A DNA stretch of 64,000 bases from a bacterium (GCA_016290135.1 JAEESW010000011.1:1-64000), one strand, 5' to 3'. Counted from the stretch's first letter, positions 16,730 to 26,146 are shown. A program made the numbers and translations. The notes: a model not told the origin generated them from the sequence alone.

Positions 16730-18633
16730 CGTCTCTGCACTTTTTTCTCAAATTCGTTTTTGGTCATTACGAAGAAAAACGGTCTGCCGTGAGGGCAGGA
16801 AAGGAAATCGCTTTTGTTTACGGCATCCACGAGGGCGTCTATCTCTTCATCGGCAAGGACATCGTTGCGCCGCACTGAGGCTTTGCATGCTCTTTGCGCC
16901 AGATGCGCCACAAAAAACTGTTCCATTTCCTGAGAGCCGGCGTATTCGGCAAATTCTCCCAGGATCTCCTTTATGACCTGTTTCCAGTCCGCATCAAAGC
17001 CGAGTGCCGGCGTGGCCCGCAGCATTGCCGAACTTTCATCGAAGATATCGATAACGAACCCTGAATCTCTGAATTTCCCGCAGTTTTCCTCAAGTATCGA
17101 GGTCTCAGTCGGAGAAAGCTTTATCAGAAGAGGGGAAATAAGCTCCTGGGAAAGCCCGTTGTTCAGGGCGTGCATGCTTTTCAGCCTGGTGTAGGTTATT
17201 CTTTCATGGGCGGCATGCTGGTCCAGAAAAACGATCTTATCCTTCATCTCAAGGACAAGGTAAACGCCGAATACCACACCTATCTTTTTGTAGTCGCGGA
17301 TCTTCATCCCGAAAAGGTTGCCGTGTTCAGGTTCTGGTATGTAGGTCTGCTCCGCGGGCTCCTCTTCATGACTTGCAGGTGTGTAAAAAGGCTGACTTTC
17401 CCTGATCTTGAAAGGATTTGCATGATCTTGGTGTTCAGGCTCGTAAGTTCTTGCCGTAAAACCTCCTGCGGAAGCACCTTTCGCTGAAATCTTGCCGTGA
17501 ATAAATCTGTCATTTTTCTCTTTCGGCGCATTGTAAGCAGGTTTTTCTTCATTTCCTGCTTCAACAGCTTTTTCTGAAATCTGCGAAACCTGCTTCGGAA
17601 TTAGGTTTTGAGTTGACACGGTGTCATTCTTATCCTCGTTTTTATCGTTGGCCCTTATCGACTGCAGGGCTTTGAGGATAGCCTCTCTTATCAGTGAGGC
17701 TACAAGTGCTGTGTTGAGAAAACGCACTTCAAGTTTTGCCGGATGGACATTGACATCGACAAAGTGCGGATCGGTCTTTATAAACAGCATGACGGGAGAC
17801 TTGAACTCTCCTCCGACAGCGTCTCTGAAAGTGCTGAAAACCGCCGAATTTACAGCACGGTCCGATATGATCCTGCCGTTTACCGTGGTCACTGAATGAC
17901 CGGGAACAGATTCGAGCGGACTCGGAACGAAAGCGCGGACCGAGACCAGGTCCTGATGCGCAGCTTCCGCCGAACCGATGAGTTCTTTCGATATTTTCCA
18001 GACTGACGAGATCCTTTCGAGCTGTGAATTTGCCGCGGCATAAGTGAAGACGTTCCTTGAATCGCTTTTGAACGAAAACGCCGTCTGGTAACGTGCAACT
18101 GCAAAGTTCGTGATGATCTCGCGGATCTTGCCGTATTCAGTCTTCTCTTCCTTCAAAAATTTTCTGCGGGCAGAAACATTGAAAAACAGATCATCGGCGA
18201 CGATCTCGGTCCCTTTCGGCATTGAAACGGGCAGGTTTTTTACAACGGAGCCGTTCTTCGTCTCGATCTTGAATCCGTTGCCGTGGCTCTGCGCGCTTGA
18301 TATCGAAAATTTTGTGACTGCGGCTATCGACGGGACTGCCTCGCCGCGAAACCCCATGGTCGCGATGTCTTCGAGGTCTTCGATCTTCGAGAGCTTGCTT
18401 GTGGCGTGGCTTTCCAGCGCCATGAATATGTCGTCTTCGCACATTCCGCAGCCGTCGTCGCGCACCAGGATATGCTTTTTGCCGCCGCCTTCGATCTCGA
18501 TCTCGATGTTTTTTGCGCCGGCATCGATGCTGTTCTCAATAAGTTCCTTCACTATCGAAGCAGGTCTTTCGACTACTTCGCCCGCCGCGATCTTGTTTAT
18601 TATGGTCTCGGAAAGTTGTCTGATTATTCCCAT
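16726..18633 (-). CDS. mutL: DNA mismatch repair protein MutL
   Basis: 635 residues. The N-terminal GHKL ATPase shows GEVVERPASIVKELIENSID and GFRGEAVPSIAAV. The C-terminal half carries the endonuclease-type motif DQHAAHER, plus CKASVR and CPHGRPFF. The last glutamate of the full DQHA(X2)E(X4)E motif is replaced by Thr here (ERITYT), so nicking activity is likely but not certain. The linker around 330-440 is variable, as usual. It lies between an unknown membrane protein and miaA in one minus-strand run. Confidence 0.95.
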   Translation of the reverse strand: MGIIRQLSETIINKIAAGEVVERPASIVKELIENSIDAGAKNIEIEIEGGGKKHILVRDDGCGMCEDDIFMALESHATSKLSKIEDLEDIATMGFRGEAVPSIAAVTKFSISSAQSHGNGFKIETKNGSVVKNLPVSMPKGTEIVADDLFFNVSARRKFLKEEKTEYGKIREIITNFAVARYQTAFSFKSDSRNVFTYAAANSQLERISSVWKISKELIGSAEAAHQDLVSVRAFVPSPLESVPGHSVTTVNGRIISDRAVNSAVFSTFRDAVGGEFKSPVMLFIKTDPHFVDVNVHPAKLEVRFLNTALVASLIREAILKALQSIRANDKNEDKNDTVSTQNLIPKQVSQISEKAVEAGNEEKPAYNAPKEKNDRFIHGKISAKGASAGGFTARTYEPEHQDHANPFKIRESQPFYTPASHEEEPAEQTYIPEPEHGNLFGMKIRDYKKIGVVFGVYLVLEMKDKIVFLDQHAAHERITYTRLKSMHALNNGLSQELISPLLIKLSPTETSILEENCGKFRDSGFVIDIFDESSAMLRATPALGFDADWKQVIKEILGEFAEYAGSQEMEQFFVAHLAQRACKASVRRNDVLADEEIDALVDAVNKSDFLSCPHGRPFFFVMTKNEFEKKVQRR

Positions 18634-18638
18634 GATCG

Positions 18639-19916
18639 TTACGCCAGATTGTTAAGAAAATATAATAAGCCGAGTATGAAAAGCGCATAGAACGCAAGTG
18701 CGCCTATTGCTATTGCACGCTGTTTTGCAAGGGAGTTCGAGATCACTTCGCCGTCCTCGTCCTCTATGACTTTGATGTTTTTGAACATGATGAAGGCAAA
18801 AAGGAAGAATCCGAGAACAGATGATATGATCAGCATTATCCGATAGAGTGAAAGCTCCTTCTCACGCGCCGCGTTGAATTCCTTTTCAAGTTTTTCGCCA
18901 GAAAATATTGTCGAAAGGGGCTGGAAAAACGATGCGTTGTAGGAAGTGACGAAATACCTCTGCGCTGCCGGTGAAAACTGCGGCAAAGCCTTTGAGAGCG
19001 GGGCAAAGTAGGGGTCGTCGATATTTCCCTGCAAACTTTTCGCGGTTGAGATCACAGCGGTCATCGTTCCCGGAGAAGCTGAATTCATGCTTGCCTGGAC
19101 TGTGTCGCACTGTGTGTAGACTTTAGGAAGGACAAGCCCTTCATAACCCACTGAAACGATGTCTGTTCCGACCCAGAGACCTTCGTTGAAACAGTCGATG
19201 TGGACATTTCTCGTGTCGCTGAGGGATGCGAGGGTGAGGGAGTCTTTTGTCCTGTAAAATTTGAACATTTTCCCGGGATAAGGGATCGGGACATAACCCG
19301 ATTCTCCGCTTTCAAACGAGATGTTGACGCCCTGATCCTTCCCGAAGACCGTCGTGAACCGCATGAATCCGCTGTTGAGTTCGTGCTGCGAGCCGTCAAG
19401 AAATACCGAAGTGTCGGCGCATGGCTTGTCGTTTTCGGTGCAGTAGAGGCCGACAGTCGTTTCAAACTCCGAGACAGCTCTGAAATTTTCGGGAAGGAGG
19501 AAAATTTTTTTCTCTCCCAGGTCCGCTCTTTTTGCTTTTTCCGCTTCCTGGCGTGTCGGACGGAGTTTTTTCTGCGGTTTGAAAGAGTATTCCGCGACAT
19601 CTTTGTATCTCAGCGGAAACACAGCTTCCGTCGTGCCGAAGAGCACTTTTATCTCTTTCATGTCGGGGCGCAGGTCGATAAGCGGGGAATGCTGCCTGAC
19701 GCCGTTTACGAACACAGCGGGGTTTGAGACGAGCTCGCCGTCCCGCGAAAGGACTTTTACTAAAGCCTTCGATCCCGGAGCGGTGGATGTGCCGTAAAGA
19801 TAGATGAAATAGTCGTATTTCACCATCTGTGTGTTGACAAAAAGGCAGACTGAGACAAAGGCAGAGAGATAAATGACAATGGATGCAATTTTTAAAAACA
19901 GCGGGTTGACGGACAT
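18639..19916 (-). CDS. Membrane-anchored protein of unknown function, upstream of mutL
   Basis: 425 residues. One hydrophobic segment near the N-terminus (about 9-29), a soluble region to about 365, and two C-terminal membrane helices (LYRIMLIISSVLGFFLFAFI and AIAIGALAFYALFILGLLYF). The middle is strand-rich without recognised motifs and contains Cys residues in pairs, suggesting an oxidising, periplasmic location. It starts five bases after the GAF gene ends and stops five bases before mutL, so all four genes are probably one transcript. No family recognised. Confidence 0.6.
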   Translation of the reverse strand: MSVNPLFLKIASIVIYLSAFVSVCLFVNTQMVKYDYFIYLYGTSTAPGSKALVKVLSRDGELVSNPAVFVNGVRQHSPLIDLRPDMKEIKVLFGTTEAVFPLRYKDVAEYSFKPQKKLRPTRQEAEKAKRADLGEKKIFLLPENFRAVSEFETTVGLYCTENDKPCADTSVFLDGSQHELNSGFMRFTTVFGKDQGVNISFESGESGYVPIPYPGKMFKFYRTKDSLTLASLSDTRNVHIDCFNEGLWVGTDIVSVGYEGLVLPKVYTQCDTVQASMNSASPGTMTAVISTAKSLQGNIDDPYFAPLSKALPQFSPAAQRYFVTSYNASFFQPLSTIFSGEKLEKEFNAAREKELSLYRIMLIISSVLGFFLFAFIMFKNIKVIEDEDGEVISNSLAKQRAIAIGALAFYALFILGLLYFLNNLA

Positions 19917-19921
19917 TGCGC

Positions 19922-20806
19922 TTACTGATTTTTCAGCGATCTTACGTAGTTTGCCAGTTTGTTGATGTAAAGATACGGTTCAATGACGGCAAGAAGCTCG
20001 TTTGCCTTTTCATAGTCGCTGTTGTCGAAAAGCAGCGAGACCATTTTATCCGAAAGGTTGAAAACGCCGGCGATCTTCTTGTTGAGGAATATCGGGATAG
20101 ACATGAAGTAGTCTTTCGCATATCCCGAACCTGACTTTTTGAATCTCGGGTCGTTGTCGATATTCTCTACGAAAATAGGTTTGGCCGTGTTGACGACTGT
20201 CCATGCGACATTTTCGTTTGAAGGGGGGATCTCCAGTCCGATGATCGCTTTTTTAGTCGCAGCTTCAACGACAAGGTTCCCTTTTTCGTTGAGGAGCATG
20301 AACGAGCCTCTTTCTGCATAGAGCAGGTCAAGGCTCATATCGAGCGTTTCTGCGAGAAATATCCTGAAGTCGAGGGCTGATCTTTTGAATATCGCGGCTG
20401 CCGTTTCCCTGTATTTTTTCACGACGAGGTTGCGGTGTGCCTCAGCCAGAGCCGACATCGTCTCGATAGTCTGGATCGCGATCATTCTGAAGTTCATAAG
20501 TCCGCAGTGAAAATATTTTTCCGGGAATTTGACCCCTTTTACCCACTCTTTGCATTTAGATTCCGGCGTTGAAAGAACGACGACCGGAATAAAATTGAGG
20601 TAGCACGAGTTGTGGAACTCGATCAGATTCAGGATCTGAGAGTAGTTGTCTTCAACAATGAAGATCTGGTTCGCCGATCTGTGCTCGTTCACAATGTCAT
20701 CGATGTTCACATTCGAATGCACCCAGCCTGAATCCTGGATGATCTTGATGATTTCATCTTCAAAATCCTTGTTTCTGATTGCCGTGCAGATTTTTAAATT
20801 TTTCAT
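19922..20806 (-). CDS. GAF-domain protein with receiver-like N-terminus
   Basis: 294 residues. Residues 1-120 resemble a degenerate response-regulator or PilZ-less receiver fold (KICTAIRNKDFEDEIIKIIQ; IFIVED near 50) without a clear phospho-Asp triad. Residues 135-290 form a GAF domain: ERGSFMLLNEKGNLVVEAAT, IPPSNENVAWTVVNTAKPIF, DYFMSIPIFLNKKIAGVFNL. No output domain follows, so it may signal through protein contacts. First gene of the run leading to mutL-miaA. Confidence 0.7.
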   Translation of the reverse strand: MKNLKICTAIRNKDFEDEIIKIIQDSGWVHSNVNIDDIVNEHRSANQIFIVEDNYSQILNLIEFHNSCYLNFIPVVVLSTPESKCKEWVKGVKFPEKYFHCGLMNFRMIAIQTIETMSALAEAHRNLVVKKYRETAAAIFKRSALDFRIFLAETLDMSLDLLYAERGSFMLLNEKGNLVVEAATKKAIIGLEIPPSNENVAWTVVNTAKPIFVENIDNDPRFKKSGSGYAKDYFMSIPIFLNKKIAGVFNLSDKMVSLLFDNSDYEKANELLAVIEPYLYINKLANYVRSLKNQ

Positions 20807-20889
20807 AAAATCCTCCCCAATAATATCGGGGAAGTATATTGTTTATTGAAATAACGGCAAGTTTTTAGCAGTTTTAAGGAGAGAAAATG

Positions 20890-21846
20890 CTACTTTACCG
20901 GATTTTCGGGAGCTTTTCCGCTTAAAACTGCGCAGCAGTCGTCGATCACCATTCTCGCCATTTCGGAACGCGTCTCTTCGGCTGCGCTTCCGATATGAGG
21001 CAAAAGCACAGTGTTTTCAAGACTTTTGAGCTTTTCCGTGATTTTCGGTTCAAATTCATAGACATCGAATCCCGCAGCGTAGATTTCTTTCTTTTCGAGT
21101 GCATCAGCCAAAGCCGCTTCGTCAATAAGCTGACCGCGTGCCGTGTTGATGATTATCGCGCTTTTCTTCATCGTTCTGAGTTCTTTCGCGCCTATCATGT
21201 GGTGAAGTTCCGGAACGTAAGGCAGATGCAGCGAAAGGAAGTCGCACTCCTTCAGAAGTTCCGCAAATTCGCAGTATTTTGCACCAAGTTCCTTCTCAGC
21301 AGCTTCGTTTCTGCGCCTGCTCCAGTAGATTATCTCAAGTCCGAACGCTTTTGCCCTTTTCGCCGTGGCAAAGCCGATACGACCCATTCCGAGAACACCG
21401 AATTTCTTGCCGTCAAGCGATACTCCGTTGAAAAGTTCAGGTGCCCAGCCTTTGAAATTGCCTTCTCTTGCATATTTTTCAGCCTCGACCGCGCGTCTTG
21501 AAGTCATAAGGAGAAGCAGAATCGCGATATCTGCAGTCGAATCGGTGAGAACTCCCGGCGTGTTCGTGACTGTGATCCCGTGTTCGCGGCAGTAGTCAAG
21601 ATCGATGTTGTTGAAACCTACAGCATAGTTCGAAACGACCTTTAAATTCGGCATTTTTGCAAGCAGTTCGGCACTGATTTTGTCGGAAAGCATTGAAATA
21701 AGACCGTCGGGTGAGATCCTTTCAAGAGTTTCTGCGAGGTTTTTGTGTTCCTCCTCATTCAGAACGATTGTCTTGAAATTTTTGTCGGCAAGAAGTTCTT
21801 CGTATCTTTTGCCGGGAAGTTTGCATGTAATGACGATCTTTTTCAT
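20890..21846 (-). CDS. D-isomer-specific 2-hydroxyacid dehydrogenase
   Basis: 318 residues from the ATG at 21846, which has GGAGG seven bases upstream; the TTG at 21858 lies on that site. NAD(P)-binding fingerprint VLGMGRIGFATAKRAK near the middle; catalytic Arg in NTARGQLID, the Glu after GFDVYEFEP, and the His in LLPHIGSAA. Architecture matches glyoxylate/hydroxypyruvate or 2-ketogluconate reductases; the substrate cannot be decided. Monocistronic, divergently placed from nothing obvious. Confidence 0.85.
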   Translation of the reverse strand: MKKIVITCKLPGKRYEELLADKNFKTIVLNEEEHKNLAETLERISPDGLISMLSDKISAELLAKMPNLKVVSNYAVGFNNIDLDYCREHGITVTNTPGVLTDSTADIAILLLLMTSRRAVEAEKYAREGNFKGWAPELFNGVSLDGKKFGVLGMGRIGFATAKRAKAFGLEIIYWSRRRNEAAEKELGAKYCEFAELLKECDFLSLHLPYVPELHHMIGAKELRTMKKSAIIINTARGQLIDEAALADALEKKEIYAAGFDVYEFEPKITEKLKSLENTVLLPHIGSAAEETRSEMARMVIDDCCAVLSGKAPENPVK

Positions 21847-21874
21847 TTTTACCTCCAAAAAGTTTGATGATCGG

Positions 21875-22711
21875 CTATTTTTTTATGCAGCGGACAAAGT
21901 ATTTGTCATCGCCGGAAGTAGCTTTATAGTCTGCATAAGTGAAAGATGCGCCGTGAAAATTCAGGACCCATGCATAGTAGTCACTGTAGTCACTGACTAT
22001 AGTCGCTGACCACAAGGTCTCGTCGTCACCGACTTTGCTGTAAAAACTCTCTTTGCCGACACATGAATCGCAGCCTGTGTAGCATGTGTTGTATGCAACG
22101 CATTCTTCGGCGATCTGGCATGTGGTGCTGTCTGACTGAGTGCCGGGGCAGTTTTCGATCAAAGTCCTGAGTTCCCAGATCTCGGGAAGACGCCAGCTTA
22201 AACCTTCTTCATCCAGAGTGTCGCAGTATTCGACAGCGGCATTCCAGTATTTTCTGACAGAAGTTTTCGACGACCAGATAAAAGTGCTTGACGGATCTTT
22301 GCACGGTGTCGGGTTTGAGAATTTGCACTCGGGAAGACCGGTTGGATCCGGTGTATCGGTAGGATCAGTCGGATCTGTCGGGTTTGTCGGATCCGTTGTC
22401 GGATCTGTAGTCGGATCTGTAGTCGGGTCAGTAGTCGGGTCAGTTGTCGGATCTGTAGTCGGATCAGTTGTCGGATCAGTTGTCGGGTCAGTCTGATCAG
22501 TTGGATCAGTTGGATCTGTGGTGCCGGTCGGATCAGTCGGATCAGTCGTGTCGGAATTTTCCTGACCTTCAGGAAGATCGTCACCTGACTGATCTGCATC
22601 GTTGCCGGAAACAGTGTCTGTAAGATCTTCAAAATCGTCATCATCGTCAGCACAAGCCAGAACGAAGAAAAGCGAAAGGATCAAAACAGCGAGCATTTGC
22701 AATTTTTTCAT
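21875..22711 (-). CDS. Lipoprotein with Thr/Asp/Pro repeat linker and DUF1566-like domain (paralogue 1)
   Basis: 278 residues from ATG 22711 (GGAGG six bases upstream). Leader KKLQMLAVLILSLFFVLACA has a lipobox Cys followed by Asp5. A long TDPT-type linker follows, then a C-terminal DUF1566 (Lcl)-like domain: W.....EYCDTLDEEG, SWRLPEIWELRTLIENC, TLWSATIVSDYSDYYAWVLN, and the end YFVRCIKK. Such domains are exposed on the cell surface. The next gene upstream encodes a close paralogue sharing the leader and the domain but not the linker. Confidence 0.75.
   Translation of the reverse strand: MKKLQMLAVLILSLFFVLACADDDDDFEDLTDTVSGNDADQSGDDLPEGQENSDTTDPTDPTGTTDPTDPTDQTDPTTDPTTDPTTDPTTDPTTDPTTDPTTDPTTDPTNPTDPTDPTDTPDPTGLPECKFSNPTPCKDPSSTFIWSSKTSVRKYWNAAVEYCDTLDEEGLSWRLPEIWELRTLIENCPGTQSDSTTCQIAEECVAYNTCYTGCDSCVGKESFYSKVGDDETLWSATIVSDYSDYYAWVLNFHGASFTYADYKATSGDDKYFVRCIKK
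22330..22555. repeat. Coding 12/15-bp tandem repeats (TDPT linker)
   Basis: A run of GTCGGATCTGTA-type units on the plus strand encodes eight TTDP units flanked by TDP-type units in the minus-strand lipoprotein. In-frame triplet-multiple units allow length change without frame loss. Confidence 0.8.
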
Positions 22712-22736
22712 AATCAACCTCCAAAATTAATGTTTG

Positions 22737-23894
22737 TCATTTCTTTATGCAACGGAATTTGTATTTGAAATCACCAGAAGAGCTGTAAGAATCATAGTCG
22801 AAAGAAGCCTTCTTGAAGTTCAGGATCCATACCCACGAGCTGCTGTAGTCACTTACTTTGGTAGCAGACCACAGTGTTTCTGTATCGCCGAGTATACTGT
22901 ATTTGCCGGTAGAATTGGATGTGCAGGATCCGCAGTTGGTGCCGTCTGCAAATCCAAGGTGATCATCGCTGAGCATGCAGGTCTCGGCGTCAGCCTGTGT
23001 TTTTGTGCAATCGGTTATCAGCATTCTAAGTTCCCAGATCTCGGGAAGACGCCAAGTGAATCCGCCTTCATCCAGAGTGTCGCAGTCCTCTGCCGCTTTG
23101 CTCCAATACTTTGTGGCGGAAGATTTCTTTGACCATACCTGGCTTGCGGAATCTTTGCACGGGGTCCCTGATGCCGCAGAGCACTCCGGAATACTCAATA
23201 AGGGATCCGGAGAGCAGTTTGAACCGTCCCATACATGACCCGAACTGCATGTGAAGTGGCACGCGCCTTCTTCTTCATTGTATTCTGCGGCTATTTCAGC
23301 ACTCCATGTGCCGTCTGCGTAAGTTTGTGTATAGGAACTTGCACCGTTCCATACGGTGTTTTCTTCCGGTCTGCCGATGCAGTCTGTGATCTTTGTGCAG
23401 GTTTCTTCGGTCTCGTTCCAGGTCCCGCCTGCCGCTGTGCAGATCTCTCCGGGAGCCGGCGGAACATCTTCATCCGGTCCGGTCGTGTCATCGTCGCTGA
23501 CGGGTTCGGTGTCATCGTCGCTGACGGGTTCGGTGTCGCCGTCGCTGACGGGTTCAGTGTCATCGTCGCTGACAGGTTCAGTGTCGCTGTCGCTGACGGG
23601 TTCAGTGTCATCGTCGCTGACGGGTTCGGTGTCATCGTCGCTGACAGGTTCAGTGTCATCGCCGCTGACAGGTTCAGTGTCATCGCCGCTGACAGGTTCA
23701 GTGTCATCGCCGCTGACGGGTTCAGTGTCATCAGATGGTTCAATGGTTTCGTTGTCGTTCACAGGCTCAGAGTCCGTTTTGTCGCTGGTTTCATCAGAGA
23801 ACGTGTCGGTAAAGTCTTCATCGTCATCAGAAGTGCAAGCCAAAACAAAGAAGAGCGAAAGGAACAGAAGTGCGAGCATTTGCAATTTTTTCAT
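22737..23894 (-). CDS. Lipoprotein with DDTEPVSG repeat linker and DUF1566-like domain (paralogue 2)
   Basis: 385 residues from ATG 23894. Leader KKLQMLALLFLSLFFVLACT is almost identical to that of the neighbouring paralogue. Residues 55-134 are ten 8-residue units (DDTEPVSG/D). A Cys-bearing module (CIGRPEENTVWNG, CHFTCSSGHVWDG) follows, then the DUF1566-like domain (TWRLPEIWELRMLI, TLWSATKVSDYSSSWVWILN, FRCIKK). It is a duplicate of the gene downstream, with an extra module and a different linker. Probably surface-exposed; ligand unknown. Confidence 0.75.
   Translation of the reverse strand: MKKLQMLALLFLSLFFVLACTSDDDEDFTDTFSDETSDKTDSEPVNDNETIEPSDDTEPVSGDDTEPVSGDDTEPVSGDDTEPVSDDDTEPVSDDDTEPVSDSDTEPVSDDDTEPVSDGDTEPVSDDDTEPVSDDDTTGPDEDVPPAPGEICTAAGGTWNETEETCTKITDCIGRPEENTVWNGASSYTQTYADGTWSAEIAAEYNEEEGACHFTCSSGHVWDGSNCSPDPLLSIPECSAASGTPCKDSASQVWSKKSSATKYWSKAAEDCDTLDEGGFTWRLPEIWELRMLITDCTKTQADAETCMLSDDHLGFADGTNCGSCTSNSTGKYSILGDTETLWSATKVSDYSSSWVWILNFKKASFDYDSYSSSGDFKYKFRCIKK
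23493..23732. repeat. 24-bp coding minisatellite, 10 units
   Basis: Exactly 240 bases of ten 24-base units (TCATCGTCGCTGACGGGTTC-type) encoding DDTEPVS(G/D) on the minus strand. Units differ by one to three bases; the downstream-most (23.49 kb) units are more varied than the three GCCGCTGACAGG-type units at 23.64-23.72 kb, which suggests recent local expansion. Confidence 0.9.
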
Positions 23895-23982
23895 GATCAA
23901 CCTCAAAAAGTGAAAAAACAAAAAAACGAAGCATCTTAGTCAAAAAATAGCAAAAGCAAACATTTTATCGAAATTTTTTATA

Positions 23983-24010
23983 TTGACATCGTGTCAGTTT
24001 CGGATAGATT
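23983..24010 (+). promoter_or_regulatory. Promoter with overlapping palindromic operator upstream of MATE gene
   Basis: TTGACA at 23983-23988 and TAGATT at 24005-24010 are 16 bases apart. The perfect palindrome TGACA-TCG-TGTCA at 23984-23996 overlaps the -35 box, a likely repressor site for drug- or stress-induced expression of the efflux gene. Confidence 0.45.
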
Positions 24011-24076
24011 GCCGCCGACACGCTGCCGCAATGACGGATGCAGGCCGACTGACAACAGAAAACTGCTGAGATTTCA

Positions 24077-25405
24077 ATGGCTATCCAGCTTTCAGACCAC
24101 TTTACTTCGGGGAGACTGATCCGTTTCGCCCTTCCGACCATAATGATGATAATTTTTACCTCGATCTACGGCATGGTAGACGGGTTTTTCATCTCGAATT
24201 TTGTCGGAAAAACACCTTTTGCCGCAATAAACCTGATATATCCTTTCTTAATGATATTAGGGGTTTTTGGTTTCATCTTCGGCACCGGCGGAAGCGCGCT
24301 CATAGGCAAACTGCTGGGTGAGGGAAGGGCTGAAAAGGCGAATTCGCTTTTCTCTTTTCTTGTCTATTTCACTGTTTTTGTCGGTATTGCGGTCGCTCTT
24401 CCTTCGTTTTTCGCAATGGAGCCCGTAGCTCGTCTTTTGGGAGCGGACGAGGCGATGCTTCCCGACTGCGTCCTTTACGGCAGGCTTGTTCTGCTGGGGC
24501 TTCCGTTCGTTATGCTGCAATTCGAGTTCCACAGCTTTTATGTCACTGCCGAAAAGCCCAAACTCGGTTTTCTGGTGACTATCGCCGCCGGTTTCACGAA
24601 CATGATATTTGATCTCCTGCTTGTCGCGGTCTTTCCTTTCGGTATCGTCGGCGCGGCCCTGGCGACTGTCGCGAGCTAGATCGTTGGAGGAATGGTCCCA
24701 GTGCTCTACTTCGCCCGCAGAAACACGAGCCTTCTCAAGCTGGGAAGGACCGAATTCGATGGCATTGCGCTTCTCAAGACCTGCACCAACGGCTCTTCGG
24801 AATTCGTTTCGGGCGTTTCGATGTCGCTCGTCAGCATGCTCTACAATATGCAGCTCATGAAGTATGCCGGCGAGAACGGTGTAGCGGCTTACGGCGTCCT
24901 GATGTATGTGAATTTTATGTTCCTCTCGATATTCATCGGCTATTCAGTAGGAACTGCGCCTATCGTCAGTTTTCATCTTGGAGCGCGTGACTATCCCGAG
25001 CTGAAGAATGTTCTCGAAAAAAGCGCGGAGATCCTCGCCGCTTCGGCAGTTGCGATGTTTTTTGCCGGAGAGCTCCTGGCAGGCCCTATTGCGATGATAT
25101 TTGTCGGTTATGACGCGGATCTTGCAGCTCTTACGGTGCATGGTTTCAGAATTTTTTCCTTCAGTTTCCTCTTTGCCGCCGTTCCGATATACGGCTCTTC
25201 GTTCTTCACCGCGCTCAACGACGGCTTCGTTTCGGCTGCGATATCGTTCCTGCGGACAGTAGTCTTTGAAACTGCCTCTGTCCTTATCCTGCCGCTTCTT
25301 TTCGGAGTGAACGGAGTGTGGTTCTCGCTTGTCGCCGCTGAATTCGTTGCAGCCGCGGTCACGCTCTCGTTTTTGGCAGCAAAACGGAAAAAATACGGGT
25401 ATTGA
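24077..25405 (+). pseudogene. MATE-family efflux transporter interrupted by an in-frame amber codon
   Basis: One frame from 24077 to 25405 would encode 442 residues of a MATE exporter (FALPTIMMIIFTSIYGMVDG, NLIYPFLMILGVFGFIFGTG, FLVTIAAGFTNMIFDLLLVA), with the second half also typical (SNSS-like TCTNGSSEFVSGVSMSLVSM, YNMQLMKYAGENGVAAYGVL). TAG at 24677-24679 falls in ATVAS-stop-IVGGMVPVLYF, where MATE proteins often have Gln, so a single C-to-T change in CAG explains it. Both halves are otherwise intact, so the lesion is recent, a sequencing error, or suppressed. GGAGGAATG directly after the stop (ATG 24692) could restart translation but is poorly spaced. Confidence 0.8.
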
Positions 25406-25423
25406 TAGGATTTTAGAACGGGA

Positions 25424-26143
25424 ATGATTAGGCAGCTCGAAATATCCGGCAGGATTTTGGAATACACTCTTACCCGCAAGAAAGTGAAAAATCTGAATCT
25501 GCGTGTTCACCGTGACGGAACCGTCCTGGTGTCGGCAAACAGCAGGGTCTCCATTGAATATATCGAGAGATTCCTGCGGGAAAAAGCGGATTTCATTTTC
25601 AAGGCGATAAGTCATTATGCGGAGATCGAGAATATTACCGCAGCGCAGAAGCAGTATGTTGACGGCGAATCCTTCCGCATTTTAGGGCGCGACTTAAGGC
25701 TCAAAGTGCTGCGCGGAGCGAGGAACGAGGTCAAAAACGACGGCGTTTTCATAACTTTGAGGGTGAAGGATCCGTTTGACACCGGGCTTAAACGCAATGT
25801 CTTCCGCAAGTGGTTCAGGGATCTATGCCGTGAGACTTTGACTGAACTCTGCAAAGCGGCATATCCCAAATTCAGCAAATACGGTGTGGATTTTCCGGAA
25901 ATAAAATTCAGGAACATGGTCTCGCGCTGGGGAAGCTGCATGCCGCGCGGAAAAAGCGTGACCTTCAATTACGCACTCGCAACGGTCCCGGTCTCATGCA
26001 TCGAATATGTCGTGGCGCATGAGTTCAACCATTTTCTTCATCCGGACCATTCTCCCGATTTTTACAGGCAGCTTACAGTTTTCATGCCCGACTGGCGGGA
26101 GCGGAAGGCGCTCCTTGAAAAAAGCGGAGTCGTTGTTTTTTAG
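25424..26143 (+). CDS. YgjP-like (DUF45) zinc metalloprotein
   Basis: 239 residues. The C-terminal third has the zinc motif HEFNH within EYVVAHEFNHFLHPDHSPDF, preceded by RWGSCMPRGKSVTFNYALAT, the signature of the YgjP/SprT-related WLM metalloproteins. The N-terminal part (VKNLNLRVHRDGTVLVSANS) is the usual beta-rich lead-in. Their substrate is generally unknown. Follows the broken MATE gene by 18 bases and ends three bases before the end of a convergent gene. Confidence 0.8.
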   Translation: MIRQLEISGRILEYTLTRKKVKNLNLRVHRDGTVLVSANSRVSIEYIERFLREKADFIFKAISHYAEIENITAAQKQYVDGESFRILGRDLRLKVLRGARNEVKNDGVFITLRVKDPFDTGLKRNVFRKWFRDLCRETLTELCKAAYPKFSKYGVDFPEIKFRNMVSRWGSCMPRGKSVTFNYALATVPVSCIEYVVAHEFNHFLHPDHSPDFYRQLTVFMPDWRERKALLEKSGVVVF

Positions 26144-26146
26144 TTC

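Noticed and set aside
23493-23732. Regular 24-base repeats that look at first like a CRISPR array
   Set aside because: There are no spacers; the units are contiguous and in frame, coding for DDTEPVS octads in a lipoprotein.
24677-24679. TAG as a sense codon (recoded stop)
   Set aside because: Many intact genes in the window end with TAG (for example 1358, 10986, 14156, 44734), so general reassignment is excluded; only a local event remains.
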